Positions 52,314 through 61,504 of a stretch of DNA of 64,000 nt are shown one piece after another. The stretch comes from Candidatus Homeothermus arabinoxylanisolvens (GTDB lineage Bacteria > Bacteroidota > Bacteroidia > Bacteroidales > Muribaculaceae): NCBI GenBank assembly GCA_001689405.1, contig LUJO01000049.1, positions 82,750 through 146,749 on the forward strand. The letters are read 5' to 3'. Numbering within the stretch: the stretch's first letter is position 1; each line of letters begins with the position of its first letter. Below the pieces are notes generated by a model. The model did no database searches and had not been told where the DNA came from. It saw only the letters and a list, made by a program, of their open reading frames with translations. Made by a program: the position numbers and the translations under genes.

Positions 52314-53279
52314 TTGAAAAAACATGTTCTTTTATTAGTCGCTTTGATTTCGACAGCTTTTTGTCAGGCACAGGTACGGTCATATTATTCCCCTGAGGAG
52401 CTTGACCGATGTCACCGCGTGTTTGACATAGACACTACGTCAAGTGAGATACTTGTCGAGGCCCGTGCCGCGCTGACCTCCAACCGTGAGCGCTACGGCA
52501 AGAGCCGCGATTACTGGTGTGTGGCATGGAATTATAAATCGATGGATGATTACGATTATGTGCGCCTGCAGGCACGTAATACCGATTTCGGACACCTTAC
52601 CGATCAAAGAGTGATTGATGTGGGGTATGGCAGGGTACGCGGCGGTAGCGATAGCGTGGTCAGTGCTGTGGCGGTCAAAAACGGCGTCGACCCGTATAAC
52701 GGCTATAATACTCTTGCCGTGGAGTGGAGCGGGGGACTGCTGTCGGTTTTTGTCGGCTCAAAAAGGATTGAGAGAGTATTGGAGGTGGAGGTGCCGTTGC
52801 CTGTGTCGCCGCAATGTCGTATAATTTCAGTCGGTGACCTTAAAGTGCAGTCGCTGGTGGTTGAATGTCCTGAAAACCGCGCGGCAATGTTGACTTGTCC
52901 TTTTACGGAAGAGGAAGTGTTGTCAAGACTTGGCTCGTCGGTCGATACTGTCGAAGGGGAGTGGATGTATCTTGACCGCGACACCGACGATAGTCGCGCA
53001 CGCCTCGGCGGTCGCTATACATTTTATATTATAAGGCATGAAGATGGCTATCTTCTGCTTTACAAGTCGGGAGCTGAAGTAAATGCACCGCAATGGTCGC
53101 CGCTTATGATTAAAGGCCGCATGAAGCCTACGCGGTTTGTCGGTCATTATGACTTGGTGTGGTATGACAGCCTTATGGAGCCTATGGACGATGACACTTA
53201 TGCTTCGATAGATGAAGCGGGCATATTGACGGTCGAATTTCCCGTATACCGCAGCCGTATGCGGTTTTATCGCAAGTAG
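52314..53279 (+). CDS. Secreted protein of unknown function
   Basis: 321 residues from a TTG start at 52314, which begins MKKHVLLLVALISTAFCQAQ, a textbook signal peptide. The open frame reaches 52260, but upstream codons lie within miaA and encode no leader. The mature part is beta-rich with many aromatic residues (YWCVAWNYKSMDDYDYVRLQ, GVDPYNGYNTLAVEWSGG, FYIIRHEDGYLLLYKSG). The mid-region recalls jelly-roll or concanavalin-like folds, but no catalytic motif stands out. Last gene of the + strand run starting at 43.5 kb; convergent with the PepSY-like gene 4 bp away. Confidence 0.8.
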   Translation: MKKHVLLLVALISTAFCQAQVRSYYSPEELDRCHRVFDIDTTSSEILVEARAALTSNRERYGKSRDYWCVAWNYKSMDDYDYVRLQARNTDFGHLTDQRVIDVGYGRVRGGSDSVVSAVAVKNGVDPYNGYNTLAVEWSGGLLSVFVGSKRIERVLEVEVPLPVSPQCRIISVGDLKVQSLVVECPENRAAMLTCPFTEEEVLSRLGSSVDTVEGEWMYLDRDTDDSRARLGGRYTFYIIRHEDGYLLLYKSGAEVNAPQWSPLMIKGRMKPTRFVGHYDLVWYDSLMEPMDDDTYASIDEAGILTVEFPVYRSRMRFYRK

Positions 53280-53283
53280 GCCC

Positions 53284-53709
53284 TTATTCTCTTATCTCCA
53301 TGATTTCGCCCGACTCCTTTATATAACGTATCTTGTAGTCAAGCATGTCGAGTATGACCTCGCGCGGATCATTGTGTGCGGCAAAGACTTCGCCTACACT
53401 TTCTGTCTCCATCAGATATTGTACGAGCTTGGGCTCCAGTTTGTCTTCTACGAATATCTGCGGCAGTTTCTCTCCGTTTCCGTTTATATATGTCCACTGG
53501 TAGTCGCTGTCAAAGGTTATTGTGGCTCCGTTTTTGATCGTCACATAATAGGTGCCGTTGTTTTCGTCATAGGAACTTATGTTTGACAGCGGATAGTATG
53601 TTGATATAAATGTGCCGATAGGACCGGGCAGACTGTCCCACAGGCTGTGGCTGCATGCCATAAGCATTAATATCGCTATTACTCCGGCAATCTCTTTTTT
53701 ATATATCAT
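53284..53709 (-). CDS. PepSY-like (beta-lactamase-inhibitor-fold) lipoprotein
   Basis: 141 residues. Signal with lipobox LMAC at residues 16-19, so a lipoprotein by prediction. The body fits the Bacteroidetes DUF2874/PepSY-like pattern: LPGPIGTFISTYYPLSNISSY, YYVTIKNGATITFDSDYQW and a second LPQIFV...LVQYLME unit. Usually such proteins have two tandem repeats; this one has one full and one partial unit. Function unknown; they are often induced under stress. Convergent with the secreted-protein gene. Confidence 0.82.
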   Translation of the reverse strand: MIYKKEIAGVIAILMLMACSHSLWDSLPGPIGTFISTYYPLSNISSYDENNGTYYVTIKNGATITFDSDYQWTYINGNGEKLPQIFVEDKLEPKLVQYLMETESVGEVFAAHNDPREVILDMLDYKIRYIKESGEIMEIRE

Positions 53710-53884
53710 ACATTTGGTGTTTTTAGAGGTAATTATAGTTTGATAACGTTTTATGCTTAAATTATGTTCTTTAAACTAAACATAACTTTTTAATGTGCTG
53801 TCCCGTGTTCAAACATAATTGGCCGTCAGTTGTTTCTATAGTTGATATAATACTACAATGTCTAATTAAATATCATTAATAAAA

Positions 53885-54475
53885 ATGGACAGCAAGAAAA
53901 AGAAAAGTATCAAAGGCACTAAGACCGAAAAAAATCTTGTAAATGCCTATATGAGTGAATCGGCAGCTTACAGCCGCTATATGTATTATAGCGCACAGGC
54001 CACTAAGGAAAAGTATTTTCCTATAGCAAAGGTTTTTGAAGAGACCGCTGCCAACGAACTGCGTCATGGAAAAGTATTCTTTAAATTCCTTGAGGGCGGC
54101 TCCGTGGAGTGCGTTCTTGAAGTGGATGCCGGTGTGATAGGCGATACAGCATCAAATCTTGCTACTGCCGCCGAAGAAGAGAAAAAGGAAGGTGTGGAGC
54201 AGTACACTGATGCCGCCAAGGTCGCTGATGAGGAGGGCTTCCCCGAAATTGCAAGTCATTTCAGAGAAATAGCCGAAATCGAGCAGCACCATCATGACCG
54301 CTTTATGAAATATCTGGAGCAGGTTAAGGCCGGTACGGTATGGAAGCGTGACCATGACATAAAATGGCAGTGTCTTGTATGCGGCTATGTATTTGAAGGT
54401 AAGGAACCGCCTAAGGTATGTCCCGCATGCGATCACCCGCGTGAACATTACATGGCTCTTGACATGACACTCTGA
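53885..54475 (+). CDS. rbr: Rubrerythrin
   Basis: 196 residues. N-terminal ferritin-like four-helix domain with diiron ligands in NAYMSESAAYSRYMYY, EETAANELRHGK and the EIEQHHHDRF helix. C-terminal rubredoxin-like domain with CLVCGYVFEG and CPACDHPREHY (two CxxC pairs for one Fe). The enzyme reduces hydrogen peroxide in the cytoplasm of anaerobes using electrons from rubredoxin or NADH oxidoreductase. Full length; monocistronic, ending at a strong terminator. The 175 bp upstream are AT-rich; no full consensus promoter or OxyR-like site was recognised. Confidence 0.96.
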   Translation: MDSKKKKSIKGTKTEKNLVNAYMSESAAYSRYMYYSAQATKEKYFPIAKVFEETAANELRHGKVFFKFLEGGSVECVLEVDAGVIGDTASNLATAAEEEKKEGVEQYTDAAKVADEEGFPEIASHFREIAEIEQHHHDRFMKYLEQVKAGTVWKRDHDIKWQCLVCGYVFEGKEPPKVCPACDHPREHYMALDMTL

Positions 54476-54492
54476 CATTAGACCGTTAAAAA

Positions 54493-54539
54493 AAACATAG
54501 ATAAGGCCGCCGAAAATCTCAGCGGCCTTATCTATGTTT
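54493..54539. terminator. Long bidirectional terminator between rbr and fusA2
   Basis: A perfect 18-bp inverted repeat (AAACATAGATAAGGCCGC at 54493-54510, complement at 54522-54539) with an 11-nt loop, between convergent genes. The GC core is flanked by A/T on both sides, fitting termination in both directions. Confidence 0.88.
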
Positions 54540-54554
54540 ATCAGACTATTAGAA

Positions 54555-56714
54555 TTATTGTTCGTCTGTAGCGGTCTCCGCGTATGATTTGAGGAGTTTC
54601 TCCTGTACGTCGGAGGGTACAAGTTCGTATGACGAGAACTTCATTGTGAATGAAGAGCGTCCGCCGGTTATTGAGCTAAGTGCCGTAGAGTACGACGACA
54701 TCTCTTTCAACGGCACTCGTGCCTGTATCTTTTCGAAGCCGTTGTCGCTCGACATGCCCATTATTATGGCGCGGCGTCCCTGCAGGTCACTCATTACGTC
54801 ACCCATTACATCGCCCGGTACCATGACCTCGACGTCATAGACCGGTTCGAGTATCTTGGGATTGGCATTACGGAACGCTTCACTGAATGCATTACGTCCG
54901 GCAAGACGGAATGATATTTCGTTGGAGTCTACCGGATGCATCTTTCCGTCATATATGCACACCCTTACATCGCGGGCATAGGAGCCGGTAAGCGGGCCTT
55001 GCTCCATGCGGTCCATAAGTCCCTTGACGATAGCCGGAATGAAACGTGCATCGATGGCTCCGCCCACTATACAGTTATGGATAACGAGCTTGCCGCCCCA
55101 TTCGAGAGGTATCTCCTGAGTGTCGCGGACGTTCATCTTGAACTCCTGATTGCCGAATTTATATGTATCGGGCGCAGGCATGCCTTCGGTGTACGGTTCG
55201 ATGATCAGATGTACTTCTCCGAACTGACCGGCACCTCCCGACTGCTTTTTATGACGGTAGTCGGCGCGTGCGGCCTTTGTAATGGTTTCGCGATAAGGTA
55301 TCTTGGGCTCCTCAAATATGATAGGCAGTTTGTCGTTGTTCTCCACACGCCATTTCAAAGTGCGCAGGTGGAATTCGCCCTGTCCCGAGAGTATGGTCTG
55401 TTTAAGCTCTTTGGACTGCTCTATCTGCCAAGTGGGATCCTCTTCGTGCATGCGTGTGAGTATCTCGCTGAGTTTTTCGGCATCGCTTTCCGTTACAGGA
55501 CGTATGGCTCTCTGATACTTGGGCGCCGGATATTTTATGAAGTCAAATTTGTATTCGCATCCCTTCTCGTTAAGAGTATTGCCGGTACGGGCGTCTTTGA
55601 GTTTCACCGTAGCGCCTATATCGCCTGCACACAACTTGTCGACCGGCGTCTTTATCTGTCCGCATACACAGAATATCTGGGCCAGACGTTCTTTGCTTCC
55701 GCGGTCCATGTTGTTCAGGTCTACGCCGGGGGTGAGTGTTCCGCTCATGACTTTGAAGTAGCTTACTTCGCCGATGTGCGGTTCTACGGTGGTCTTGAAC
55801 ATGAAGAGTGAGAGCGGGCCGTTGCTGTCGGGCTTCACTTCATCGCCTTCCGAGTCGACCGGTGCCGGCATATCCTCTACAAACGGTACTACGTTGCCGA
55901 GGAACTCCATCATGCGGCGTACACCCATATCTTTGAGTGCGCTCACGCAGAATACCGGATATATCGAGCGGTCAACGAGGCCTTTGCGTATGCCTTCGCG
56001 CATTTCGTTTTCGGTAAGATGGCCTTGGTCAAAGAATTTCTCCATCAATGTCTCGTCATTTTCGGCTGCGGCCTCGACGAGTTTCTGGTGAAGCTCCTGC
56101 GCTTTGTCATGTTCTTCGGCCGGTATCTCTTCAATTGTAGGTACTCCGCCGTCAGGACCCCATGAATACTTCTTCATAAGAAGTACATCGATCATGGCGT
56201 TGAAGCCGGGGCCTACATTTATCGGGTATTGTATCGGGGTCACTTTCGGACCGAATATTTCGGTCATCTGTTCGATTACATTGTCGTAATCTGCTTTTTC
56301 TCCGTCAAGTTGATTCATTGCGAATATGACGGGCTTTTTCAACTGTGCCGTAGTGCGGAATATATTCTGTGTGCCCACTTCCACTCCGTACTGTGCGTCG
56401 ACGAGTATCACGCCCGTGTCGGTCACGTTCAGGGCCGTGATGGCGTTGCCGACGAAGTCGTCACTGCCCGGACAGTCGATAACGTTTAATTTCTTGTTAA
56501 GAAACTCTGCATAAAAAATGGTAGAGAATACCGAGTAACCATACTCCTTTTCCACCGGGAAATAGTCACTGACCGTGTTTTTGCCTTCAATGGTACCGCG
56601 ACGTTTTATAACTCCACACTCGTAAAGCATTGCTTCGGCGAGTGTGGTTTTCCCCGAGCCCTTGCTACCGAGCAGGGCAATGTTCTTGATTTCGTTTGTT
56701 TGGTAAACCTTCAT
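54555..56714 (-). CDS. fusA2: EF-G paralogue (EF-G2 type) with altered GTPase centre
   Basis: 719 residues in the five-domain EF-G plan: G domain (1-290), domain II, III, IV (about 480-600; GGAGQFGEVHLIIEP) and V (PVYDVEVMVPGDVMGDVMSDLQGRR). The P-loop is GSKGSGKT (16-23). The switch II motif, normally DTPGHVDF, reads DCPGSDDF (80-87), so the catalytic His is Ser84; the NKxD motif reads NQLD. Both changes suggest weak or no GTPase. Family knowledge: Bacteroides thetaiotaomicron has a paralogue (EF-G2) that supports translocation without GTP hydrolysis during starvation. This gene fits that class; identity rests on sequence pattern. Single gene between two terminators. Confidence 0.88.
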   Translation of the reverse strand: MKVYQTNEIKNIALLGSKGSGKTTLAEAMLYECGVIKRRGTIEGKNTVSDYFPVEKEYGYSVFSTIFYAEFLNKKLNVIDCPGSDDFVGNAITALNVTDTGVILVDAQYGVEVGTQNIFRTTAQLKKPVIFAMNQLDGEKADYDNVIEQMTEIFGPKVTPIQYPINVGPGFNAMIDVLLMKKYSWGPDGGVPTIEEIPAEEHDKAQELHQKLVEAAAENDETLMEKFFDQGHLTENEMREGIRKGLVDRSIYPVFCVSALKDMGVRRMMEFLGNVVPFVEDMPAPVDSEGDEVKPDSNGPLSLFMFKTTVEPHIGEVSYFKVMSGTLTPGVDLNNMDRGSKERLAQIFCVCGQIKTPVDKLCAGDIGATVKLKDARTGNTLNEKGCEYKFDFIKYPAPKYQRAIRPVTESDAEKLSEILTRMHEEDPTWQIEQSKELKQTILSGQGEFHLRTLKWRVENNDKLPIIFEEPKIPYRETITKAARADYRHKKQSGGAGQFGEVHLIIEPYTEGMPAPDTYKFGNQEFKMNVRDTQEIPLEWGGKLVIHNCIVGGAIDARFIPAIVKGLMDRMEQGPLTGSYARDVRVCIYDGKMHPVDSNEISFRLAGRNAFSEAFRNANPKILEPVYDVEVMVPGDVMGDVMSDLQGRRAIIMGMSSDNGFEKIQARVPLKEMSSYSTALSSITGGRSSFTMKFSSYELVPSDVQEKLLKSYAETATDEQ

Positions 56715-56821
56715 GTTATTAGAGAGTTTTAGTTATACATTGTTGTTTGTTTAAATTAATGAGCCGCAAATTATAAATTTTTTCCGAGAAATCCTATTAG
56801 ACGGCATATGTTACAAAACAT

Positions 56822-56859
56822 AAAACGGAGACGTCTTACAACATAAGCGTCTCCGTTTT
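56822..56859 (-). terminator. Terminator after nadE
   Basis: AAAACGGAGACG (56822-56833) pairs with CGTCTCCGTTTT (56848-56859), a 12-bp stem with a 14-nt loop that can pair further (CTTA/TAAG). Lies 39 bp past the nadE stop on the minus strand, followed by TTTTATGTTTTG. The remaining 107 bp to fusA2 hold its leader/promoter; no exact TAnnTTTG found. Confidence 0.8.
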
Positions 56860-56897
56860 ATATGTTAAGTGCTAAATCTTAGCGAGTAAATGCTTTT

Positions 56898-58832
56898 TCA
56901 CAGAGTGTCACATTCGGCAAGCCATAGAGCCGACGAAGCGTCGGAGGGCATGCGCCAGTCACCGCGTGGCGACAGACATACACTGCCTACTTTAGGCCCG
57001 TCGGGAAGACATGAGCGCTTGAACTGCTGGTTGAAGAACCGACGTATGAATGTTTTCAGCCAATGTCTGATGACATCATCGTCATAAATCCCTGAAAAAG
57101 CATGTCGCGCCATGAAGAATATGCGTTTGGGCGAGAAGCCGTAGCGCAATATATAATATAGGAAGAAGTCGTGCAGCTCATAAGGACCTACGAGGTCCTC
57201 GGTCTTTTGTTTTATATTGCCGTCGGAGTCGGCCGGAATAAGCTCGGGGCTGATAGGCGTATCGATTATGTCCTCAAGGGTCGACTTCTCTTTATCGCTG
57301 AAAGCATGGGTTGCAAACCACCTTACCAGATATCGCACAAGAGTTTTGGGTATGCTTGCGTTGACGCCGTACATCGACATGTGGTCGCCGTTGTATGTGG
57401 CCCACCCGAGAGCAAGTTCCGACAGGTCGCCGGTGCCGAGCACCATGCCGCCTGTCTGGTTGGCGACATCCATAAGTATCTGCGTGCGTTCACGCGCCTG
57501 TGAGTTTTCATATGTCACGTCATGATTGTTTATGTCATGGCCTATGTCATTGAAGTGCTGTTTTACCGATGCGGCTATAGGTATCTCGCGTATGGTTATG
57601 CCGAGAGCTTTCATTAGCTCCATGGCGTTGGTGTAAGTACGGTCGGTAGTGCCGAAGCCGGGCATGGTTATGCCTGTTATACCCTTGCGGTCAAGGCCGA
57701 GACGGTCAAATGTCATGACTGCAACAAGCAGGGCAAGAGTGGAGTCCAAGCCCCCCGATATGCCGATTACGAGTTTAGTGGTGCGGGTGGCCTCAAGCCT
57801 GCGTGCCAACCCCGCTATCTGTATGTTTACAATCTCCTCGCAGCGGCGGTCGACAATCTCGCCCGATGCCGGAACAAACGGCCGAGGATTTATGGTACGC
57901 ATAAGCTTGTCATCGGTCCTCTGCATCGCGGATTCCATATCTGATACGTGATATGCCTGTAAATGCTCTTTCCGCGCGCAGTCACCGAATGAGCGCATGT
58001 GCATGCGGTCGCGGCGCAAGGCTTCGATGTCTATGTCGGCTACCGCATGGCTCGGCTCGTGACTCCAGCGTCGGTTGCAGGCTATCAACGCTCCGTTTTC
58101 GGCGATTATGGCTTTACCGTCAAAGACCAGATCGGTCGATGACTCTCCGTATCCGGCCGATGAATATACATAGGCTGCCATGCAGCGGGCCGATTGCTGT
58201 TCTATGAGGCTTTGCAGGTATGCGTATTTGCCTATTATATCATCGGAGGCCGACAGATTGAATATCACTTCAGCTCCGGCAAGTGATGCACGCGACGACG
58301 GCGGTATCACGGTCCAAAGGTCCTCACATATCTCTATGGCGCACTTCACGCCGTCGATATCCAGCAGCTGGCGGCTGCCGAAAGGTATGTTGTTTTGTCC
58401 GTTTACCGTGATAAACGATACGTCGGTGTCAGGAGCTGATACAAACCATCGTTTTTCATAAAACTCATTGTAGTCTGGCAGATATGTCTTGGGCACTATT
58501 GCGGCTATCTTGCCCCCGGATATTGCCACTGCACAGTTATATAGCTGTCCGCCAACAAGCAGCGGCGCACCTACTATAATGGCGGATTTCGTGGTGGCGG
58601 AAAAATCCGTGAGCCTTTCTATGCCCTTGAGCGCGGCCTCAATCAATGTCGAGTTGTGGAAAAGGTCGCCGCATGTATAGGCGGTGACACATAGTTCAGG
58701 AAATACTATGACCGAAGCGCCGACAGCCGATATTTCCGCAGTTATCGCCTCAATCGAAGCTATATTGTAATCTACGTCGGCGACATTCACCTTAGGAACG
58801 GCCGCCGCTACCCTTAAATATCCGTGGTTCAT
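56898..58832 (-). CDS. nadE: Glutamine-dependent NAD+ synthetase
   Basis: 644 residues from the ATG at 58832; the longer frame (58859) would begin inside the -7 promoter element. N-terminal nitrilase/glutaminase domain with catalytic Glu (FPELCVTAY), Lys (VPKTYLPDYNEF) and Cys (AIEICEDLW). C-terminal synthetase with PP-loop GISGGLDSTLALL (about 360) and NQTGGMVLGTGDLSELALGW. It makes NAD+ from nicotinate adenine dinucleotide using glutamine as ammonia source. Divergent from menD across 113 bp. Confidence 0.96.
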   Translation of the reverse strand: MNHGYLRVAAAVPKVNVADVDYNIASIEAITAEISAVGASVIVFPELCVTAYTCGDLFHNSTLIEAALKGIERLTDFSATTKSAIIVGAPLLVGGQLYNCAVAISGGKIAAIVPKTYLPDYNEFYEKRWFVSAPDTDVSFITVNGQNNIPFGSRQLLDIDGVKCAIEICEDLWTVIPPSSRASLAGAEVIFNLSASDDIIGKYAYLQSLIEQQSARCMAAYVYSSAGYGESSTDLVFDGKAIIAENGALIACNRRWSHEPSHAVADIDIEALRRDRMHMRSFGDCARKEHLQAYHVSDMESAMQRTDDKLMRTINPRPFVPASGEIVDRRCEEIVNIQIAGLARRLEATRTTKLVIGISGGLDSTLALLVAVMTFDRLGLDRKGITGITMPGFGTTDRTYTNAMELMKALGITIREIPIAASVKQHFNDIGHDINNHDVTYENSQARERTQILMDVANQTGGMVLGTGDLSELALGWATYNGDHMSMYGVNASIPKTLVRYLVRWFATHAFSDKEKSTLEDIIDTPISPELIPADSDGNIKQKTEDLVGPYELHDFFLYYILRYGFSPKRIFFMARHAFSGIYDDDVIRHWLKTFIRRFFNQQFKRSCLPDGPKVGSVCLSPRGDWRMPSDASSALWLAECDTL

Positions 58833-58847
58833 GACAAAATGTTTTTG

Positions 58848-58855
58848 CAAATGTA
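58848..58855 (-). promoter_or_regulatory. -7 element of the nadE promoter
   Basis: Minus strand TACATTTG (58855-58848), 15 nt before the ATG at 58832. It rules out the upstream TTG starts in the same frame. Confidence 0.5.
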
Positions 58856-58922
58856 ACAATTATGCGTAAATATTCGTTTCATGAAGTCGGTGAATCTAAA
58901 GAAATATGTGGGAAAAGTTGAT

Positions 58923-58930
58923 TAACTTTG
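58923..58930 (+). promoter_or_regulatory. -7 element of the menD promoter
   Basis: TAACTTTG, 15 nt before the ATG at 58946, so the leader is about 11 nt. The frame upstream of that ATG (from 58928) overlaps the element and is not translated. Confidence 0.5.
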
Positions 58931-58945
58931 CGGAAACAAACTGAA

Positions 58946-60646
58946 ATGGAATCGACTGATAAAGTATCGTGCAATATAATAGTGTCGCTGCTTGTGAAGC
59001 ATGGCGTAGAGGAGGTCGTAGTGTCGCCCGGGTCGCGTAACGCGCCGCTTGTGCTTGCCATGTCGAGGTGCGGGGCCTTGAAAAAGACTGTGGTCATCGA
59101 TGAACGTAGCGCCGCCTTCATTGCGTTGGGCAAGGCGTCGGTCAGCGGCAAGCCTGTGGCTCTTGTATGTACATCGGGCACTGCGGTACTTAACTATGCT
59201 CCTGCCGTGGCCGAGGCTTATTACAGGCGGGTGCCGCTGATTGTAATATCGGCCGACCGTCCTATGGAGTGGATTGATCAGGATGACAGTCAGACATTGC
59301 GTCAATACGAGGCTTTGTCGCACTACGTCAAGCGCAGCTATAATATACCGGCCGACTGCAGTGCCGACAATATGCAGTGGTACACCAATCGTGTGGTAAA
59401 CGATGCGTTGCTCTGTGCCGTATCGGGGCGTAGGGCACCCGTACATATAAACGTGCAGCTTGACAATCCGTTGGACGGCATGGCTTGCCTTGATGAAACG
59501 CGGTGGACTTCGCGCGACATAACCCGCCTGTCAGCGCAACAACGTTTGTCGCATGACGACATGGCACTACTTGCCGGACGATGCGGCGCGCGGTCCAAGA
59601 TATTGATTATAGCCGGCTTTATGGAGCCTGACGGTGAGCTTCTTGACGCATTGAAGCGCTTGGCCGCCCGTGATGATGTGGTCGTTATGACCGAGACTGT
59701 GGCCAATCTGCCTTCCGACATGTTTATCGGTTGTATCGATGCCACGCTTTCTGTCATGGACGATGTGCGCAGACACGATATGCGTCCCGATATAGTCATT
59801 ACCGTAGGCGGGGCTATCATATCGCGCTTTATAAAGCAATATCTGAGAACGGCTGACATAAAGGAGCACTGGCACGTAGGAATTACCGACGATACGGTCG
59901 ATTGCTTCCGTAATCTTACGGTAAGTATAAATATGGCACCGGAACGCTTTTTCAAAGACCTTGCCGAAGCGTTGCCGCAAACCGACGGTTCACGGTGCAG
60001 CTTCAGGAAAGAGTGGCATGATGTTGCCGCCGAGGGCGAGAAGGTCCACGAACGCTATCTGGCTTCCGTACCGTGGTGCGACCTTACGGCCATGCGATAC
60101 GTATTCAATAATTTGCCTGAAGGTTGCAATATTCAGTTATCCAACGGCACGTCAGTGCGATATGCCCAGCTGTTTCCGTCAGCTGCAGCCGCGCGTTGTG
60201 ACTGCAACCGCGGCGTGAGCGGTATTGACGGCAGTACATCGACCGCTGTCGGTGCCTCGACAGTATATGACGGTACCACATTGCTTATAACCGGCGACAT
60301 GAGCGCCCAGTACGACATAGGCGCGCTTGCCGCACCGTGCATAACTCCGCGCTTCAAAATGATAGTGCTCTGCAACGGCGGGGGAGGGATATTCAGGTTT
60401 ATAAAAAGTACGTCGAAGCTCGATGAGCTGGATGAGTATTTTGTTGTGGACCGTCCTTTTCCTATCGCAAAACTTGCCGAGGCCTACGGATTCCGCTATT
60501 TCGAAGCGTACGACGAGTATAGCCTTTCCGCATTATTCGGCGGTTTTATAGAAGAAAAAGACCGTCCTGCCATTTTGGCTATATACACGTCATCCGAAAC
60601 AAGCGCCAAATGCCTCGGCGCTTACTTCGGATGTAAACTGACGTGA
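58946..60646 (+). CDS. menD: 2-succinyl-5-enolpyruvyl-6-hydroxy-3-cyclohexene-1-carboxylate synthase
   Basis: 566 residues from ATG 58946. ThDP-dependent fold: N-terminal Pyr domain with VVSPGSRNAPLV (about 28) and the catalytic Glu in VIDERSAAF, then ALVCTSGTAVLNYAPAVAEAYY, and DQDDSQTLRQYEAL. C-terminal PP domain with LITGDMSAQYDIGAL (Asp of the metal site) and VLCNGGGGIFRFI. It joins isochorismate and 2-oxoglutarate in menaquinone synthesis. Menaquinone supports anaerobic fumarate respiration. Only this men gene is in the window; neighbours are unrelated. The last base lies 14 bp from the convergent GH16 stop. Confidence 0.96.
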   Translation: MESTDKVSCNIIVSLLVKHGVEEVVVSPGSRNAPLVLAMSRCGALKKTVVIDERSAAFIALGKASVSGKPVALVCTSGTAVLNYAPAVAEAYYRRVPLIVISADRPMEWIDQDDSQTLRQYEALSHYVKRSYNIPADCSADNMQWYTNRVVNDALLCAVSGRRAPVHINVQLDNPLDGMACLDETRWTSRDITRLSAQQRLSHDDMALLAGRCGARSKILIIAGFMEPDGELLDALKRLAARDDVVVMTETVANLPSDMFIGCIDATLSVMDDVRRHDMRPDIVITVGGAIISRFIKQYLRTADIKEHWHVGITDDTVDCFRNLTVSINMAPERFFKDLAEALPQTDGSRCSFRKEWHDVAAEGEKVHERYLASVPWCDLTAMRYVFNNLPEGCNIQLSNGTSVRYAQLFPSAAAARCDCNRGVSGIDGSTSTAVGASTVYDGTTLLITGDMSAQYDIGALAAPCITPRFKMIVLCNGGGGIFRFIKSTSKLDELDEYFVVDRPFPIAKLAEAYGFRYFEAYDEYSLSALFGGFIEEKDRPAILAIYTSSETSAKCLGAYFGCKLT

Positions 60647-60660
60647 AGCTGATACAGCAG

Positions 60661-61500
60661 CTACTGTTGCTTCTGAAATACCCTGATGTAATCTATTTCC
60701 ATCGTCGTGGGCAGCGCGCTCTCGTCAATGCCCTTTGACCCGGCCCATTCGCCGCCCCATGCCAGTGACAGCACGATGAAAAACGGCTTGTTGAAAGGCC
60801 ATGTCGAGACATCGCCCTTGCCGTCATTGTCGTAGCGAAACACCTGTTTCCCGTCGACATAAGTCAGCAGACAGTCATCGGTCCATTCAAGAGTGTAAAC
60901 GTGGAATCCCTCATCCGCTCCGGGAGTCAGTACACCTGCGGTAGGATGATTTTTCTTGCGGTGGTTATAGGCCTCGCAGTGTATCGACGAGGTGGTGTAG
61001 TTAGGATTGAAGCCTACCACCTCCAGTATGTCGACCTCGCCGCCGCGCGGCCATTTGTCATGGTTGTTTTCGTTGATTACCGGAAGCATCCAGAATGCCT
61101 CATGGGTGCCTTTGCCTTTGGGCAGTCTTATGCGTGTCTCGAAGATGCCTTTATGCCATCCGCTGTCCTTGCGGCAGTATAGACGGCCCGAATAAACGCG
61201 GTCGCCTTCTTTGAAGCAGTTGATGCGCAGGGTGCCGTCAACGACCTCCACGCTGTTTTTACCGTTGACCGGACGGTCGGTGTAATACTGCAGCTGACTG
61301 TTGAAACGTCCCGGTTCAGTAACCAGCATATCCCAGTCGTTGCGGTCAAGAACCTGCTCGCCGTCAAACTCGTCATGCCATACGAGTGTGTAGCCTTCCG
61401 ACGGTATGGCGGTACGGTAAGTCTGCGCCTGTAATTCCGGCACCGACAGAAGTGTGGCGGCGGCAAGCGCTAACGAAGTTGTAATTTTAAAGGAGAACAT
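60661..61500 (-). CDS. Secreted GH16 beta-glucanase (laminarinase-like)
   Basis: 279 residues: signal peptide (1-25, cleavage near LQA-Q; no lipobox Cys) and a GH16 jelly-roll. Catalytic motif GGEVDILEVVG (E-x-D-x-x-E, about residue 150); other marks are LVWHDEFDGE, GTHEAFWMLPVINEN and FIVLSLAWGGEW. GH16 enzymes of this pattern cut beta-1,3 or beta-1,3/1,4-glucans. It starts 4 bp after the GH3 gene and is in one transcript with it: endo-cleavage here, release of glucose by GH3. Soluble periplasmic location by prediction. Confidence 0.93.
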   Translation of the reverse strand: MFSFKITTSLALAAATLLSVPELQAQTYRTAIPSEGYTLVWHDEFDGEQVLDRNDWDMLVTEPGRFNSQLQYYTDRPVNGKNSVEVVDGTLRINCFKEGDRVYSGRLYCRKDSGWHKGIFETRIRLPKGKGTHEAFWMLPVINENNHDKWPRGGEVDILEVVGFNPNYTTSSIHCEAYNHRKKNHPTAGVLTPGADEGFHVYTLEWTDDCLLTYVDGKQVFRYDNDGKGDVSTWPFNKPFFIVLSLAWGGEWAGSKGIDESALPTTMEIDYIRVFQKQQ

Positions 61501-61504
61501 AATA

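Noticed and set aside
54936..55811. 291-codon plus-strand open frame
   Set aside because: Antisense to fusA2; long only because of codon bias on the coding strand.
56715..56821. Exact TAnnTTTG promoter for fusA2
   Set aside because: The nearest match on the minus strand (ATAATTTG) has the wrong spacing within the element, so no promoter is called.
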